22,813 bases of DNA from an uncultured Collinsella sp. (GCA_900542175.1 UQNC01000031.1:1-22813); one strand, 5' to 3'; counted from the stretch's first letter, positions 1 to 7,789 are shown. Program-made: numbers and translations. The notes: generated by a model not told the origin, from the letters alone.

Positions 1-13
1 GAAACGGTCGAGA

Positions 14-98
14 GGGCCGCCTCCGGGCCGGTGCCCTTCCTCGGAGAAGTTCGCGAAGCCCACTTCTCCGAGGAAGGGCACCGGCCCGGAGGCGGCCC
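14..98. repeat. Long perfect inverted repeat downstream of xfp (37-bp arms)
   Basis: The arms at 14-50 and 62-98 are exact reverse complements over 37 bases, with an 11-base loop at 51-61. In the xfp transcript (minus strand) the hairpin begins 27 bases after the stop codon. No run of T follows it on either strand, so it is not a standard intrinsic terminator. It could still stabilise the 3' end or stop polymerase by its size. The outer left end, CGAGAGGGCCGC at 9-20, recurs at the second long inverted repeat at 5107-5118. Confidence 0.9.
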
Positions 99-125
99 CA
101 GCGCGAGGCAGTCCCGGATGCCTAC

Positions 126-2654
126 CTACTCGTTGTCGCCCGCGGTCATCTGCGTTGCGGAGAGCGTGCCGTCGGCAGCAGTTGCAGCCGCAGCGTCGGG
201 CCAGACCCAGTCGGTAAAGGCTGGGTGATCGAAGCCCTCGTCACACGCGAACTCAAAGGCCTCGGTGCGGAAGGCCTCCCACTCATCAATCTGCTCGGCA
301 AACTTATTGGCGTCGACCATGCGCAGCACGTCGGCGGCCAGGGCCCAGCGGTCCATGTTGTTCAGACGCAGCATGTCGAACGGCGTGGTCGTGGAGCCCT
401 TCTCCTCGTAGCCGTGGACGCGGAAGGCGTCGTGGCCGGGGCGGTTCCAGATCAGGCGGCGAATCGTGCCGGCATAGGCGTGGAACGCAAAGAGCACGGG
501 CTTCTCACCGCAGCCGAACAGCTCAGCCCAGCGCTCATCGCTGATGGCCTGGTCGTTCTCGCAGAGGTTCTGAATCTTGAGCAGATCGACCACGTTAACG
601 AACCACACCTTAATGCCTAGCTCGCGCAGCATATCGGTTGCAGCCAGGGCCTCAAGCGTCGGCACGTCACCGCACGTGGCAACCACGACGTCAGCCTCGG
701 CGAGCGAGTCGGCAGTCGATGCCCACTTCCAGGTTGCGACGCCCTCGGCGAGCTCGGCGCAGGCCTCGTCAACCGTCTGGAAGGTCGGGGCAGGCTGCTT
801 GCCGCAGAAGATGGCGTTGACGCAGTCAGTGGACTGGTAGACGCGCTCGGCCACAGCGAGGGCCATGTTGGCGTCGGCCGGATAGTACGCATTCACGATA
901 TGCGTATCGTTGGCCTTGTTGAGCAGCAAGTCGATAAAGCCGGGGTCCTGGTGCGAGAAGCCGTTGTGGTCCTGGCGCCAGACATGGCTCGACAGCAAAA
1001 TGTTAAGGCCGCTGATGGGGGCGCGCCACGGAATCTCGCGCTTGGTGGCCTCGAGCCACTTGCAGTGCTGGTTGACCATGGAATCGACCACGTGGACAAA
1101 GCTCTCGTAGGAGCTCCACACACCGGAGCGGCCGGTGAGCACGTAGGCCTCGAGGAAGCCCTCGCACTGGTGCTCGGACAGCTGCTCGACAACCTTACCG
1201 GAGCCGGCGAGCAGCTCGTCGTTGGCATCGTCCTCGTAGAAGCCGGCATCCCACTGCTTCTTGGTCACCTTGTAGGCAGCCTGTAGGCGGTTGGACGCGG
1301 TCTCGTCGGGACCGAAGATGCGGAAATCCTCCATGTTCTTGGCCAGAACGTCGGCAGTGTACTCACCAAAGACGCGGGCAGCCTCGGTGGAGCCCCAGCC
1401 ATGGCCCTTCTCGGCGACGGGAATCTCGTGGGCGTGAATATCGGGCAGCTCGAGCTCGCGGCGCACCTTGCCGCCGTTTGCATTGGGGTTGGCGCCGATG
1501 CGCAGCTCGCCGGTCGGCATAAAAGCCGTTACCTCGGGGCGCACCTGGCCCTCGGGCGTAAAGAGCTCCTCGGGCTTGTAGGAGCGCAGCCACTCGCGCA
1601 GCACGCGGAAGTGCTCGTGGGTGTCCTTGGCGCTTGCCAGCGGCACCTGATGAGCACGCCAGGAGTCCTCGGTCTTCTTGCCGTCGATCTGCTTGGGGCA
1701 GGTCCAACCCTTGGGCGTACGGAATACGATCATGGGGTAGGCCGGGCGGACCACGGTCTCACCTGCGGCGGCCTGGGCCTGTGCAGTAGCCTTGATGTCG
1801 CAGATCTCGTCAAAGACCTGCTCAAACAGGGCAGCGAAACGCTCGTGGATGCTCGCGTGGCTCTCGTCGTCAAAGCCGGCGACAAAGAAGTGCGGCTTGT
1901 AGCCCATGCCCTCGAAGAACTTGGCGAGCTCCTCGTCGGACACGCGGGCGAGGATGGTGGGGTTGGCGATCTTGTAGCCGTTGAGGTGCAGGATCGGCAG
2001 GACGATACCGTCAGTTGCCGGGTTCACGAGCTTGTTGGACTGCCAAGAGGTCGCAAGCGGACCAGTCTCAGACTCGCCGTCGCCCACCACGGCCACGGCC
2101 AGCAGGCTCGGATTGTCCATGACGGCACCGTAGGCGTGGCTGAGCGTGTAGCCGAGCTCGCCGCCCTCGTGGATGGAGCCGGGCGTCTCGGGCGCAAAGT
2201 GGCTCGGGATGCCGCCGGGGTACGAGAACTGGCGGAAGAATTTCTGCAGGCCGGCCTCATCATTGGTGATGTCGGGGCGAATCTCGCGGTAGGTGCCATC
2301 AAGCAGCGACTGGGCGGTGCCGGCGGGGCCACCGTGGCCCGGGCCCATCAAGAAGATGGCATTCTGGTTGTGATCGGCAATAAGGCGGTTAACGTGGCCG
2401 AACAGGAAGTTGATACCAGGAGTGGTGCCCCAGTGACCCACCAGGCGGTGCTTAACGTCCGGACGGCCAAAGTCGCGCGTCTCACCGGTCTTCTCGTCGA
2501 CAAAGTCGGTACGCATCAGCGGGTTAGAACGAAGGTAAATCTGGCCGACGGACAGATAGTTCGATGCGCGCCAATACAGGTCGACGCCCTCGAGCTCTAA
2601 AGCCGGCACCTCGTGGCCCAGCTTTTGCCACGGCGTTCCCAGAGTTTTAGCCAT
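126..2654 (-). CDS. xfp: Phosphoketolase (xylulose-5-phosphate/fructose-6-phosphate)
   Basis: This thiamine-diphosphate enzyme cleaves xylulose-5-P or fructose-6-P with phosphate to acetyl-phosphate plus glyceraldehyde-3-P or erythrose-4-P, in the cytoplasm. The 842-residue product is about full family length. Visible family motifs are YWRASNYLSVGQIYL near residue 28, GHWGTTPG (73-80), GPGHGG (104-109), the ThDP/Mg GDGESETGP (191-199), LNGYKIANPT, and SSHVWRQDHNGFSHQDPGF in the C-terminal half. The ATG at 2652-2654 has a GAAGGGA ribosome site about eight bases upstream. A LacI-family gene lies directly upstream on the same strand, and the gap between them carries paired operators and a -10 box, so xfp is probably transcribed alone and repressed. 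Substrate preference between X5P and F6P cannot be read from the sequence. Confidence 0.97.
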   Translation of the reverse strand: MAKTLGTPWQKLGHEVPALELEGVDLYWRASNYLSVGQIYLRSNPLMRTDFVDEKTGETRDFGRPDVKHRLVGHWGTTPGINFLFGHVNRLIADHNQNAIFLMGPGHGGPAGTAQSLLDGTYREIRPDITNDEAGLQKFFRQFSYPGGIPSHFAPETPGSIHEGGELGYTLSHAYGAVMDNPSLLAVAVVGDGESETGPLATSWQSNKLVNPATDGIVLPILHLNGYKIANPTILARVSDEELAKFFEGMGYKPHFFVAGFDDESHASIHERFAALFEQVFDEICDIKATAQAQAAAGETVVRPAYPMIVFRTPKGWTCPKQIDGKKTEDSWRAHQVPLASAKDTHEHFRVLREWLRSYKPEELFTPEGQVRPEVTAFMPTGELRIGANPNANGGKVRRELELPDIHAHEIPVAEKGHGWGSTEAARVFGEYTADVLAKNMEDFRIFGPDETASNRLQAAYKVTKKQWDAGFYEDDANDELLAGSGKVVEQLSEHQCEGFLEAYVLTGRSGVWSSYESFVHVVDSMVNQHCKWLEATKREIPWRAPISGLNILLSSHVWRQDHNGFSHQDPGFIDLLLNKANDTHIVNAYYPADANMALAVAERVYQSTDCVNAIFCGKQPAPTFQTVDEACAELAEGVATWKWASTADSLAEADVVVATCGDVPTLEALAATDMLRELGIKVWFVNVVDLLKIQNLCENDQAISDERWAELFGCGEKPVLFAFHAYAGTIRRLIWNRPGHDAFRVHGYEEKGSTTTPFDMLRLNNMDRWALAADVLRMVDANKFAEQIDEWEAFRTEAFEFACDEGFDHPAFTDWVWPDAAAATAADGTLSATQMTAGDNE

Positions 2655-2712
2655 TGTTTATGTCCCTTCGCTGCGCGGTCACCCTCCGATACGGCAACCC
2701 TTCGTTGGGACT

Positions 2713-2718
2713 AGTATA
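2713..2718 (-). promoter_or_regulatory. Candidate -10 box of xfp
   Basis: On the minus strand these six bases read TATACT, about 60 bases before the xfp start. The proximal operator abuts it on the upstream side, so any -35 element would lie inside the operator pair. No good TTGACA-like -35 is visible at the usual spacing, which leaves the exact promoter uncertain. Confidence 0.5.
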
Positions 2719-2720
2719 TT

Positions 2721-2759
2721 TGCTAAAACGTTTTATCACGGTGAAAAAACGTTTTAGCA
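2721..2759. promoter_or_regulatory. Twin LacI-type operators in front of xfp
   Basis: Two palindromes centred on CG stand side by side: TAAAACGTTTTA at 2724-2735 and AAAACGTTTT at 2746-2755. Their centres are 21 bases apart, close to two helical turns, so two dimers would sit on the same face of the DNA. Together they form a larger dyad with 18-base arms (2721-2738 and 2742-2759, 17 of 18 matching) around CGG. The A/T-flanked central CG is typical of LacI-family operators, and a LacI-family gene starts the same strand segment just upstream. Blocking the xfp promoter is the simplest role. Confidence 0.8.
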
Positions 2760-2858
2760 TCTCTATCAAACACACCAATTGGCAAAACGCAACATTCACC
2801 TGCGGCATTGCCTGTCACAGGTGCTCCACATTCGATCTCTACGAATTGATAAACGTGT

Positions 2859-3887
2859 TTAGTTGTGTTTAGTAAGTTCGAGAACGCTGCCCTTCACAAT
2901 GAGAGCAGGCTCCAGAACCACTTCTTCGGCACGCCTGCCGCCCTTGCCGGCGAGACGTTTGGACATGCAACCAAAGGCATGCTCGGCAAGCACGCCCGGG
3001 TCCTGCTCGATCGCGGTCAGCGCCGGCTCAAAGAGAACGTCGGCCGCCGAGTTGTCATAGCTCACCACCGAGATATCACCCGGGATGCTCTTCCCCATCT
3101 CGTGCAAGCGCTTGAGCAAGCCGAGGGCGATGTTGTCCGAGCTTGCGAACACAGCGGTGGCATCGGTTGCGAGCACCGCCTCCGAGGCCTCGTAGGCGCT
3201 CGGAATGTAGTACTCGCTCTCGAACTCCAAGCGCGCGTCAATGGGCAGGCCAACCTCGCGCAGTGCGCGTTCATAGCCGGCAAGTCGTTTGCGGCCCGTA
3301 TTGGAACGGCGTGCGTTAACCAGGCAGGCGATGCGACGGTGGCCCTGCTCGATCAGGTATCGGGTAGCCATATAGCCACCCATCTCGTGGTCAAACATCA
3401 CCTTGTCGCACTCGAGCCCCTCAATGGCACGGTCGACCATTACAGCCGGGATGGGAAGGTGGCTGACTTCTTCGCGAAGCGCACGGTCGTCGGAAAACTC
3501 GTCGCCCACCACCAGGAAGACACCATCGACACCGCGCGTCACCAGTTGACGCAACAGTTCCAGATCGTCATCGGCGCTTCCGCCCGAGCTGGTAATAAAG
3601 AGCGCGTAGCCGTCCTCGCGGCAGCGCTTTTCCAGGCTGCCGGCGAGCGAGGCGAAAAAACGGCTCTCGATGTTGGGAACGATAAGGCCCAGGGTGCGCG
3701 ACTCGCGCATGACCAGGCTGCGCGCGATCTGGTTGGGAACATAGTGGTTGCGCGCCGCGACCTCCTTGATGAGCTTGCGGTTTTCTTCCGAGATGCGACA
3801 AGGCCGATTATTGAGAACAAGCGAGACCGACGAGGGGGAAAGCCCCACCTCTTGGGCAATCTGCTTGAGGGTGACTTTGTTGGCCAT
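2859..3887 (-). CDS. LacI-family transcriptional regulator
   Basis: The 342-residue product has the classic LacI layout. An N-terminal helix-turn-helix (TLKQIAQEVGLSPSSVSLVL, residues 6-25) is followed by the hinge region ending RSLVMRESRTLGLIVPN and a periplasmic-binding-protein-like effector domain (IPAVMVDRAIEG, GHRRIACLVN, FASSDNIALGLLK, ISVVSYDNS). The ATG at 3885-3887 is chosen because GGAAGGAG lies at ideal spacing and because LacI proteins begin a few residues before this helix. The frame stays open far upstream, but that extension is antisense to murB and shows no domain. The paired operators at 2721-2759 in front of xfp are its most likely targets. The inducer is unknown; sugar phosphates or pentoses are guesses from context. 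Confidence 0.93.
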   Translation of the reverse strand: MANKVTLKQIAQEVGLSPSSVSLVLNNRPCRISEENRKLIKEVAARNHYVPNQIARSLVMRESRTLGLIVPNIESRFFASLAGSLEKRCREDGYALFITSSGGSADDDLELLRQLVTRGVDGVFLVVGDEFSDDRALREEVSHLPIPAVMVDRAIEGLECDKVMFDHEMGGYMATRYLIEQGHRRIACLVNARRSNTGRKRLAGYERALREVGLPIDARLEFESEYYIPSAYEASEAVLATDATAVFASSDNIALGLLKRLHEMGKSIPGDISVVSYDNSAADVLFEPALTAIEQDPGVLAEHAFGCMSKRLAGKGGRRAEEVVLEPALIVKGSVLELTKHN

Positions 3888-3922
3888 CTCGCTCCTTCCG
3901 GGTTTACGCGCAATCTCTTGAA

Positions 3923-3966
3923 AGTATAGCGACTGCCCCTCTACCTCGATGATAAACACTTTATCA
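3923..3966 (-). promoter_or_regulatory. Candidate promoter region of the LacI-family gene
   Basis: On the minus strand TATACT (3923-3928) lies about 36 bases before the regulator start. Some 20 bases further upstream is a short dyad, TGATAAA-CAC-TTTATCA (3950-3966), with perfect 7-base arms. The dyad could bind a regulator, but it does not resemble the operators at xfp, so autoregulation is not evident. Confidence 0.35.
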
Positions 3967-4070
3967 ATCCGGTGGACGGCAGTTTTATCGCCGCCAGCGC
4001 ACCAAATACATCTGGGTGGGGTATATTGCAATCGATTGATGAGAACGACCACCAAAAGGCGGATATTCGT

Positions 4071-5033
4071 ATGCACGAGAACGACTTTTTTAACGAGGAC
4101 CTGCTGTGTGCGCTCGCTGGCGTTGCCGGCGAGGACAACGTGTTGATGAGCGAGCCCATGCGCGAGCACACCACGTTTAAGATCGGTGGCCCGGCCGATG
4201 TCTTTGTCACGCCCGATACCGAGCAGGGCCTCATCGCCACGCTTGACACCTGCTATCGCTGCGACCTGCCGCTCACCATCGTGGGCAATGGCTCCGACCT
4301 GCTCGTCGGCGACAAGGGCATCCGCGGCGTCGTCGTGGCACTGGGCGAGGGCCTCTCCGACATTACGGTCGACGGCACGCACGTCACGGCGGCGGCCGGC
4401 GCCCTGCTTTCCGATGTCGCCGCGGCAGCAGCCGAGGCCGGCCTCACCGGCATGGAGCCCATCTCGGGCATCCCCGGATCGGTCGGCGGCGCCTGCTACA
4501 TGAACGCCGGAGCATACGGCGCTTGCATGGCCGATGTGCTGGAGTCCGTGCGCGTCTACAAGCCCGCCCGCATGCTCGACGACGGCACCCGCGGTAGCGG
4601 CAGCATTATTGAGTTCGATGTCGATGAGCTCAACCTGGGCTATCGCAAGAGCCGCATTGCCGACGACGGTTTCGTCGTGCTTTCGGCCACTTTCAATCTC
4701 GCCCCGGGCAACGCCGCGATGATCAAGGCCGACATGGACGACTACCGCCAGCGCCGCGAGGACAAGCAGCCGCTCGACATGCCGAGTGCCGGCTCCACCT
4801 TCAAGCGCCCCGAGGGCTACTTTGCCGGCAAGCTCATCATGGACGCCGGCCTGCGAGGACACGCCATCGGCGGCGCGCAGGTGAGCGAAAAGCACTGCGG
4901 CTTCATCGTCAACGCCGACCACGCCACCGCCGCCGATGTCGACGAACTCATCCGCCACATCCAAACAACCGTCAAAGACCAATTCGACGTAGACCTCGAA
5001 CCCGAAGTCCACCGAGTCGGCGAATTCCTCTAA
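4071..5033 (+). CDS. murB: UDP-N-acetylenolpyruvoylglucosamine reductase (MurB, type II)
   Basis: MurB reduces UDP-GlcNAc-enolpyruvate to UDP-MurNAc with NADPH and FAD, the second committed step of peptidoglycan precursor synthesis in the cytoplasm. The 320-residue product shows the FAD-binding segments TTFKIGGPADVFV, GNGSDLLVGDKGIRG and GIPGSVGGACYMNAGAYG. It also has the catalytic region PSAGSTFKRPEGYFAGKLI (Ser242 in GSTFKRP) and the C-terminal LEPEVHRVGEF with the proton-relay glutamate. GYFAGKLI directly after the serine motif is typical of type II MurB, which lacks the Tyr loop. The ATG at 4071 has AAAAGGCGG about nine bases upstream; the frame stays open upstream to 3972 but nothing there looks like MurB. 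It is divergent from the LacI gene and ends at a strong terminator. Confidence 0.96.
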   Translation: MHENDFFNEDLLCALAGVAGEDNVLMSEPMREHTTFKIGGPADVFVTPDTEQGLIATLDTCYRCDLPLTIVGNGSDLLVGDKGIRGVVVALGEGLSDITVDGTHVTAAAGALLSDVAAAAAEAGLTGMEPISGIPGSVGGACYMNAGAYGACMADVLESVRVYKPARMLDDGTRGSGSIIEFDVDELNLGYRKSRIADDGFVVLSATFNLAPGNAAMIKADMDDYRQRREDKQPLDMPSAGSTFKRPEGYFAGKLIMDAGLRGHAIGGAQVSEKHCGFIVNADHATAADVDELIRHIQTTVKDQFDVDLEPEVHRVGEFL

Positions 5034-5037
5034 AAAA

Positions 5038-5059
5038 GAAGGCCCCGAAAGGGGCCTTC
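5038..5059 (+). terminator. Intrinsic terminator of murB
   Basis: GAAGGCCCC and GGGGCCTTC form a perfect 9-bp stem closed by a GAAA tetraloop. The stem starts four bases after the murB stop and is followed by a T-rich tail (ACTTTCTTTTATT). Confidence 0.9.
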
Positions 5060-5111
5060 ACTTTCTTTTATTCAGACAACCAATCCGGTGCGTAGCGCCC
5101 CGAACCCGAGA

Positions 5112-5247
5112 GGGCCGCGTGCCCGCCCGCAATATATTTGATTGATCGCGAGTTCCGCACGCAAAGAAGGCCACTTAATGTGGCCTTCGTCTTGCGCAGG
5201 ACTGCCCGAGCAGGCAATCAAATATATTGCGGGCGGGCACGCGGCCC
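5112..5247. repeat. Second long perfect inverted repeat (33-bp arms) between convergent genes
   Basis: The arms at 5112-5144 and 5215-5247 are exact reverse complements over 33 bases, separated by 70 bases that themselves carry a hairpin (5166-5188). The right arm begins 8 bases after the stop of the minus-strand hydrolase gene. The outer half of each arm is GC-rich, while the inner part is AT-rich (AATATATTTGATTG), unlike the surroundings. The outer left end CGAGAGGGCCGC (5107-5118) is the same as at the hairpin behind xfp. Confidence 0.9.
5166..5188. terminator. Terminator-like hairpin nested in the long inverted repeat
   Basis: GAAGGCCAC and GTGGCCTTC form a perfect 9-bp stem around the loop TTAAT. 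It resembles the murB terminator (GAAGGCC...GGCCTTC) but the following T runs are short on both strands. It probably helps end transcription of the minus-strand hydrolase gene and backs up the murB terminator from the other side. Confidence 0.6.
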
Positions 5248-5255
5248 AGTCGGCT

Positions 5256-6461
5256 TTACGACAGCGCAATACCGCCAAGCCAGCCCCAACGCACGCCAGA
5301 GCCAGTACCATAAAAGCTAATGAACGAATCAAGCGACTTAGACGTAATGGCGCCCTCGTTGCTCATTACGATGCCGCCGCCAACGTAGATACCCACATGA
5401 CCGTAGATAAGGCCCGGAGCACCCGTGCCGCTGTGCGAGGAATCGGCCACGATCATGCCCACCTGCAGCGCCGAGCGGTCGGAGCTATAGCACCAGGCGT
5501 TGAACATGTCACACGCGTTGCCGCCAAAATAGCCCACGCCGGCATTGCGGAAGACATTGGTAACCCACGCCGCGCACCAGTTCTGACCCGGCGAAGGCGT
5601 GGAGTAGCACGCGTTGACGACGGCCTGCTGCTTGCCCGAGCCGGCATTCTGCTGCGGAGTTCCGGGCGCATACGATCCACCGCCCGAGCTCGAACCACCC
5701 GAGTAGGAATTGTTCTTGTTCGCGGCGGCCGCGGCAGCGGCGGCCTTCCTAGCGGCCTCCTCGGCCTGGGCGGCAGCGAGAATCTCGGAATCGCGCTGAG
5801 CCATGAGCTCCTTGACGTCGTCGGAAAGACCGTTCAGCACGGTCTGGACTTCTTGCTGCTTGGCCTGCATATCCTGCATCTGAGCCGTCTGCTGGTCCTT
5901 GAGTTTCTCCAGGTTGGCCTTTTGTGCTTCGAGCTCGGTCTTCTGCGCGTCGAGCTCAGCCTGAATCGTCTGGATATCCTCGATGGCATCGCGGTCGCTC
6001 TTGTTGATCTTCTCAACGTAATGCGCGTTGGCGACGAGTTCCTCAAACGAGCCAGAGGCCAGCAGCAGCGACAGGATGTTCGTACCGCCGGACTTGTAGC
6101 TGGCGGCCACGCGATCGGAAAGGTCGTTGCGCTTCTTCTTGAGCTCGGCCTTCTTTTCATCGATCTGGGCCTGCGTGTCGTCAATCTTGCCCTGGACATT
6201 CTCGATGTCGTTGAGGGTCTGGGCATTCTTGTTGGCCAGCGCCGCATACTCATTTGCGATGCTGTCGAGCTGGGCCTGAACCTCGTCGAGTTGGGCCTGG
6301 GCGGCATTCAATTTATCGGTGGTTTCTTTGGAAGCCTCCGCCGCATGGGCGCGAGTGGGCAGGCCAAAAAGAACTGCCGCGGAAGCGGCGCCGAACAGGG
6401 CCTTAAGGGCAGTGCGGCGCGAGAGCTCCTGGGAAAGGATGGAATCGCTGTTTGGTGACAT
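5256..6461 (-). CDS. Tat-exported coiled-coil cell-wall hydrolase (PcsB/CwlO-like, Cys-His domain)
   Basis: This 401-residue secreted protein has three parts. A signal peptide with twin arginines (SRRTALKAL, Arg15-Arg16) precedes a hydrophobic stretch and an AHA-A cleavage site near residue 40. A long Gln/Lys/Glu-rich coiled coil follows (about 43-235). After a Ser/Gly linker comes a C-terminal domain (about 280-401) with Cys296 in NWCAAWVTNVFRNAGV and His355 in YGHVGIYVGGG, the order and spacing expected of an NlpC/P60- or CHAP-type amidohydrolase. The layout matches PcsB and CwlO proteins, which cleave peptidoglycan during division or growth and in some bacteria are controlled by FtsEX through the coiled coil. 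The ATG at 6459-6461 has CGGAG at good spacing. Whether the fold is CHAP or NlpC/P60, and which bond is cut, is unclear. Confidence 0.85.
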   Translation of the reverse strand: MSPNSDSILSQELSRRTALKALFGAASAAVLFGLPTRAHAAEASKETTDKLNAAQAQLDEVQAQLDSIANEYAALANKNAQTLNDIENVQGKIDDTQAQIDEKKAELKKKRNDLSDRVAASYKSGGTNILSLLLASGSFEELVANAHYVEKINKSDRDAIEDIQTIQAELDAQKTELEAQKANLEKLKDQQTAQMQDMQAKQQEVQTVLNGLSDDVKELMAQRDSEILAAAQAEEAARKAAAAAAAANKNNSYSGGSSSGGGSYAPGTPQQNAGSGKQQAVVNACYSTPSPGQNWCAAWVTNVFRNAGVGYFGGNACDMFNAWCYSSDRSALQVGMIVADSSHSGTGAPGLIYGHVGIYVGGGIVMSNEGAITSKSLDSFISFYGTGSGVRWGWLGGIALS

Positions 6462-6579
6462 ATGTACTCCGTTACATGCTTATTTATATGTCGCTCAACT
6501 CATACATATTAGCGTACATATGGCGCGTCCCAACGATTTCCACGAACGGCAGGAAACTACAAGGTCGGCGGCTCGTAAG

Positions 6580-6606
6580 CAATTGTCAAATTTGAGGTAA
6601 CAATTG
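6580..6606. repeat. Short inverted repeat in the galE/hydrolase divergent gap
   Basis: CAATTGT at 6580-6586 and ACAATTG at 6600-6606 are perfect 7-base arms around 13 bases. The pair lies in the AT-richer intergenic region between two divergently transcribed genes (6462-6727). It could be an operator, but an AT-rich dyad of this size may also arise by chance. Confidence 0.3.
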
Positions 6607-6684
6607 AGCAAGCTCTTATATGAGTACGTTAACATAATCCTCTGCTTTTCCTACAGTGCACCATTTGGGCGTCCCCGCCTGCGC

Positions 6685-6690
6685 TATACT
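6685..6690 (+). promoter_or_regulatory. Candidate -10 box of galE
   Basis: TATACT lies 38 bases before the galE start. No convincing -35 element is seen at 16-18 bases upstream, so the call rests on the -10 match and position alone. Confidence 0.4.
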
Positions 6691-6727
6691 CCCCTCTAGA
6701 AGTGTTCCTGATTCGATAGGAGACTAC

Positions 6728-7789
6728 ATGTCCAAAGCACTCGACCCCAAAGACACCTGCGTCCTCGTTACCGGTGGCGCCGGCTTTATCGGCTCGCACA
6801 CCGTCGTTCAGCTGCTCGAGGGTGGCTACCAGGTCGTCATCGTCGATGATCTCTCCAACTCCAGCGCCGTCGCCGTCGACCGCGTCAAGACCATCGTGGG
6901 CGACGAAGCCGCCAAGAACCTCACCTTCTACAAGGCCAACGTGCTCGACCGCGATGCGATGAACAAGATCTTCGATACCCATCAGATCGACCGTGTCATC
7001 CACTTTGCCGGCTTTAAGGCCGTCGGCGAGTCGGTGAGCAAGCCCGTCGAGTACTACCACAACAACATCGAGAACACCCTGGTGCTCATCGACGTCATGC
7101 GCAACCATGGCTGCAAGTCCATCATCTTCTCGAGCTCCTCGACCGTCTACGGCGACCCGGACAACCCGCCCGTCACCGAGGAAGACCCCAAGAAGCCCGC
7201 AACCAACCCCTATGGCTGGACCAAGTGGATGATCGAGCAGATCCTTATGGACGTCCACACCGCCGACCCCGAGTGGGACGTCGTGCTGCTCCGTTACTTC
7301 AACCCCATCGGCGCTCATCCGTCGGGCCTGATCGGCGAGGACCCCAAGGGCATCCCCAACAACCTGGTGCCCTATGTCGCCCAGGTCGCCGTGGGCAAGC
7401 TCGAGGCCGTTCAGGTCTATGGCAACGACTACCCCACCCCCGACGGCACCGGCGTGCGCGACTACATCCACGTGTGCGATCTGGCCTCTGGTCACGTTGC
7501 CGCCCTTAACTGGATGAACGGCAAAACCGGCGTCGAGATCTTTAACCTGGGCACCGGCACCGGCACCTCGGTACTCGAGGTCGTCGCCGCCTTCTCCAAG
7601 GCTTGTGGCAAGGAGCTGCCCTACGTGATCCGCGAGCGCCGCGCCGGCGACATCGCTGCCAACTGGTGCGATGCCTCCAAGGCCGAGCGCATGATGGGCT
7701 GGAAGGCCCAGTACGACATCGCGGACATGTGCCGCGATAGCTGGAACTGGCAGAGCCACAACCCCAACGGCTTCGCCGACGCCGAGTAG
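6728..7789 (+). CDS. galE: UDP-glucose 4-epimerase
   Basis: GalE interconverts UDP-glucose and UDP-galactose using bound NAD, linking galactose use (Leloir pathway) to cell-surface sugar synthesis. The 353-residue product is an extended short-chain dehydrogenase: Rossmann motif TGGAGFIGSH near residue 15, VIVDDLSNSS for the adenosine ribose, the catalytic serine region FSSSSTVYGDP, and the YxxxK pair in NPYGWTKWMIEQ. RYFNPIGAHPSGLIGEDP and GVRDYIHVCDLA are GalE-typical substrate-binding segments. The ATG at 6728 is preceded by AGGAG five bases away; the open frame upstream to 6656 has no family match. It stands alone between a divergent promoter region and a terminator. Other UDP-hexose epimerases are possible, but the motifs favour GalE. 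Confidence 0.95.
   Translation: MSKALDPKDTCVLVTGGAGFIGSHTVVQLLEGGYQVVIVDDLSNSSAVAVDRVKTIVGDEAAKNLTFYKANVLDRDAMNKIFDTHQIDRVIHFAGFKAVGESVSKPVEYYHNNIENTLVLIDVMRNHGCKSIIFSSSSTVYGDPDNPPVTEEDPKKPATNPYGWTKWMIEQILMDVHTADPEWDVVLLRYFNPIGAHPSGLIGEDPKGIPNNLVPYVAQVAVGKLEAVQVYGNDYPTPDGTGVRDYIHVCDLASGHVAALNWMNGKTGVEIFNLGTGTGTSVLEVVAAFSKACGKELPYVIRERRAGDIAANWCDASKAERMMGWKAQYDIADMCRDSWNWQSHNPNGFADAE

Noticed and set aside
1401..2600. Plus-strand open frame of 399 codons opposite xfp
   Set aside because: Shadow of the strongly conserved phosphoketolase frame in GC-rich DNA; the translation has no family motif and no good ribosome site.
2654..2872. Small plus-strand open frame of 72 codons in the xfp-lacI gap
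   Set aside because: It overlaps the operators and promoter, lacks a ribosome site and has no similarity I recognise.
3888..5012. N-terminal extension of the LacI-family gene, giving a 717-residue protein
   Set aside because: The added part is exactly antisense to murB, has no recognisable domain, and the real start at 3887 has an ideal ribosome site and the family N-terminus.
5112..5247. Invertible promoter segment
   Set aside because: The core is only 70 bases and nearly symmetric through its hairpin, no promoter is seen in it, both flanking genes point towards it, and no recombinase gene is nearby.
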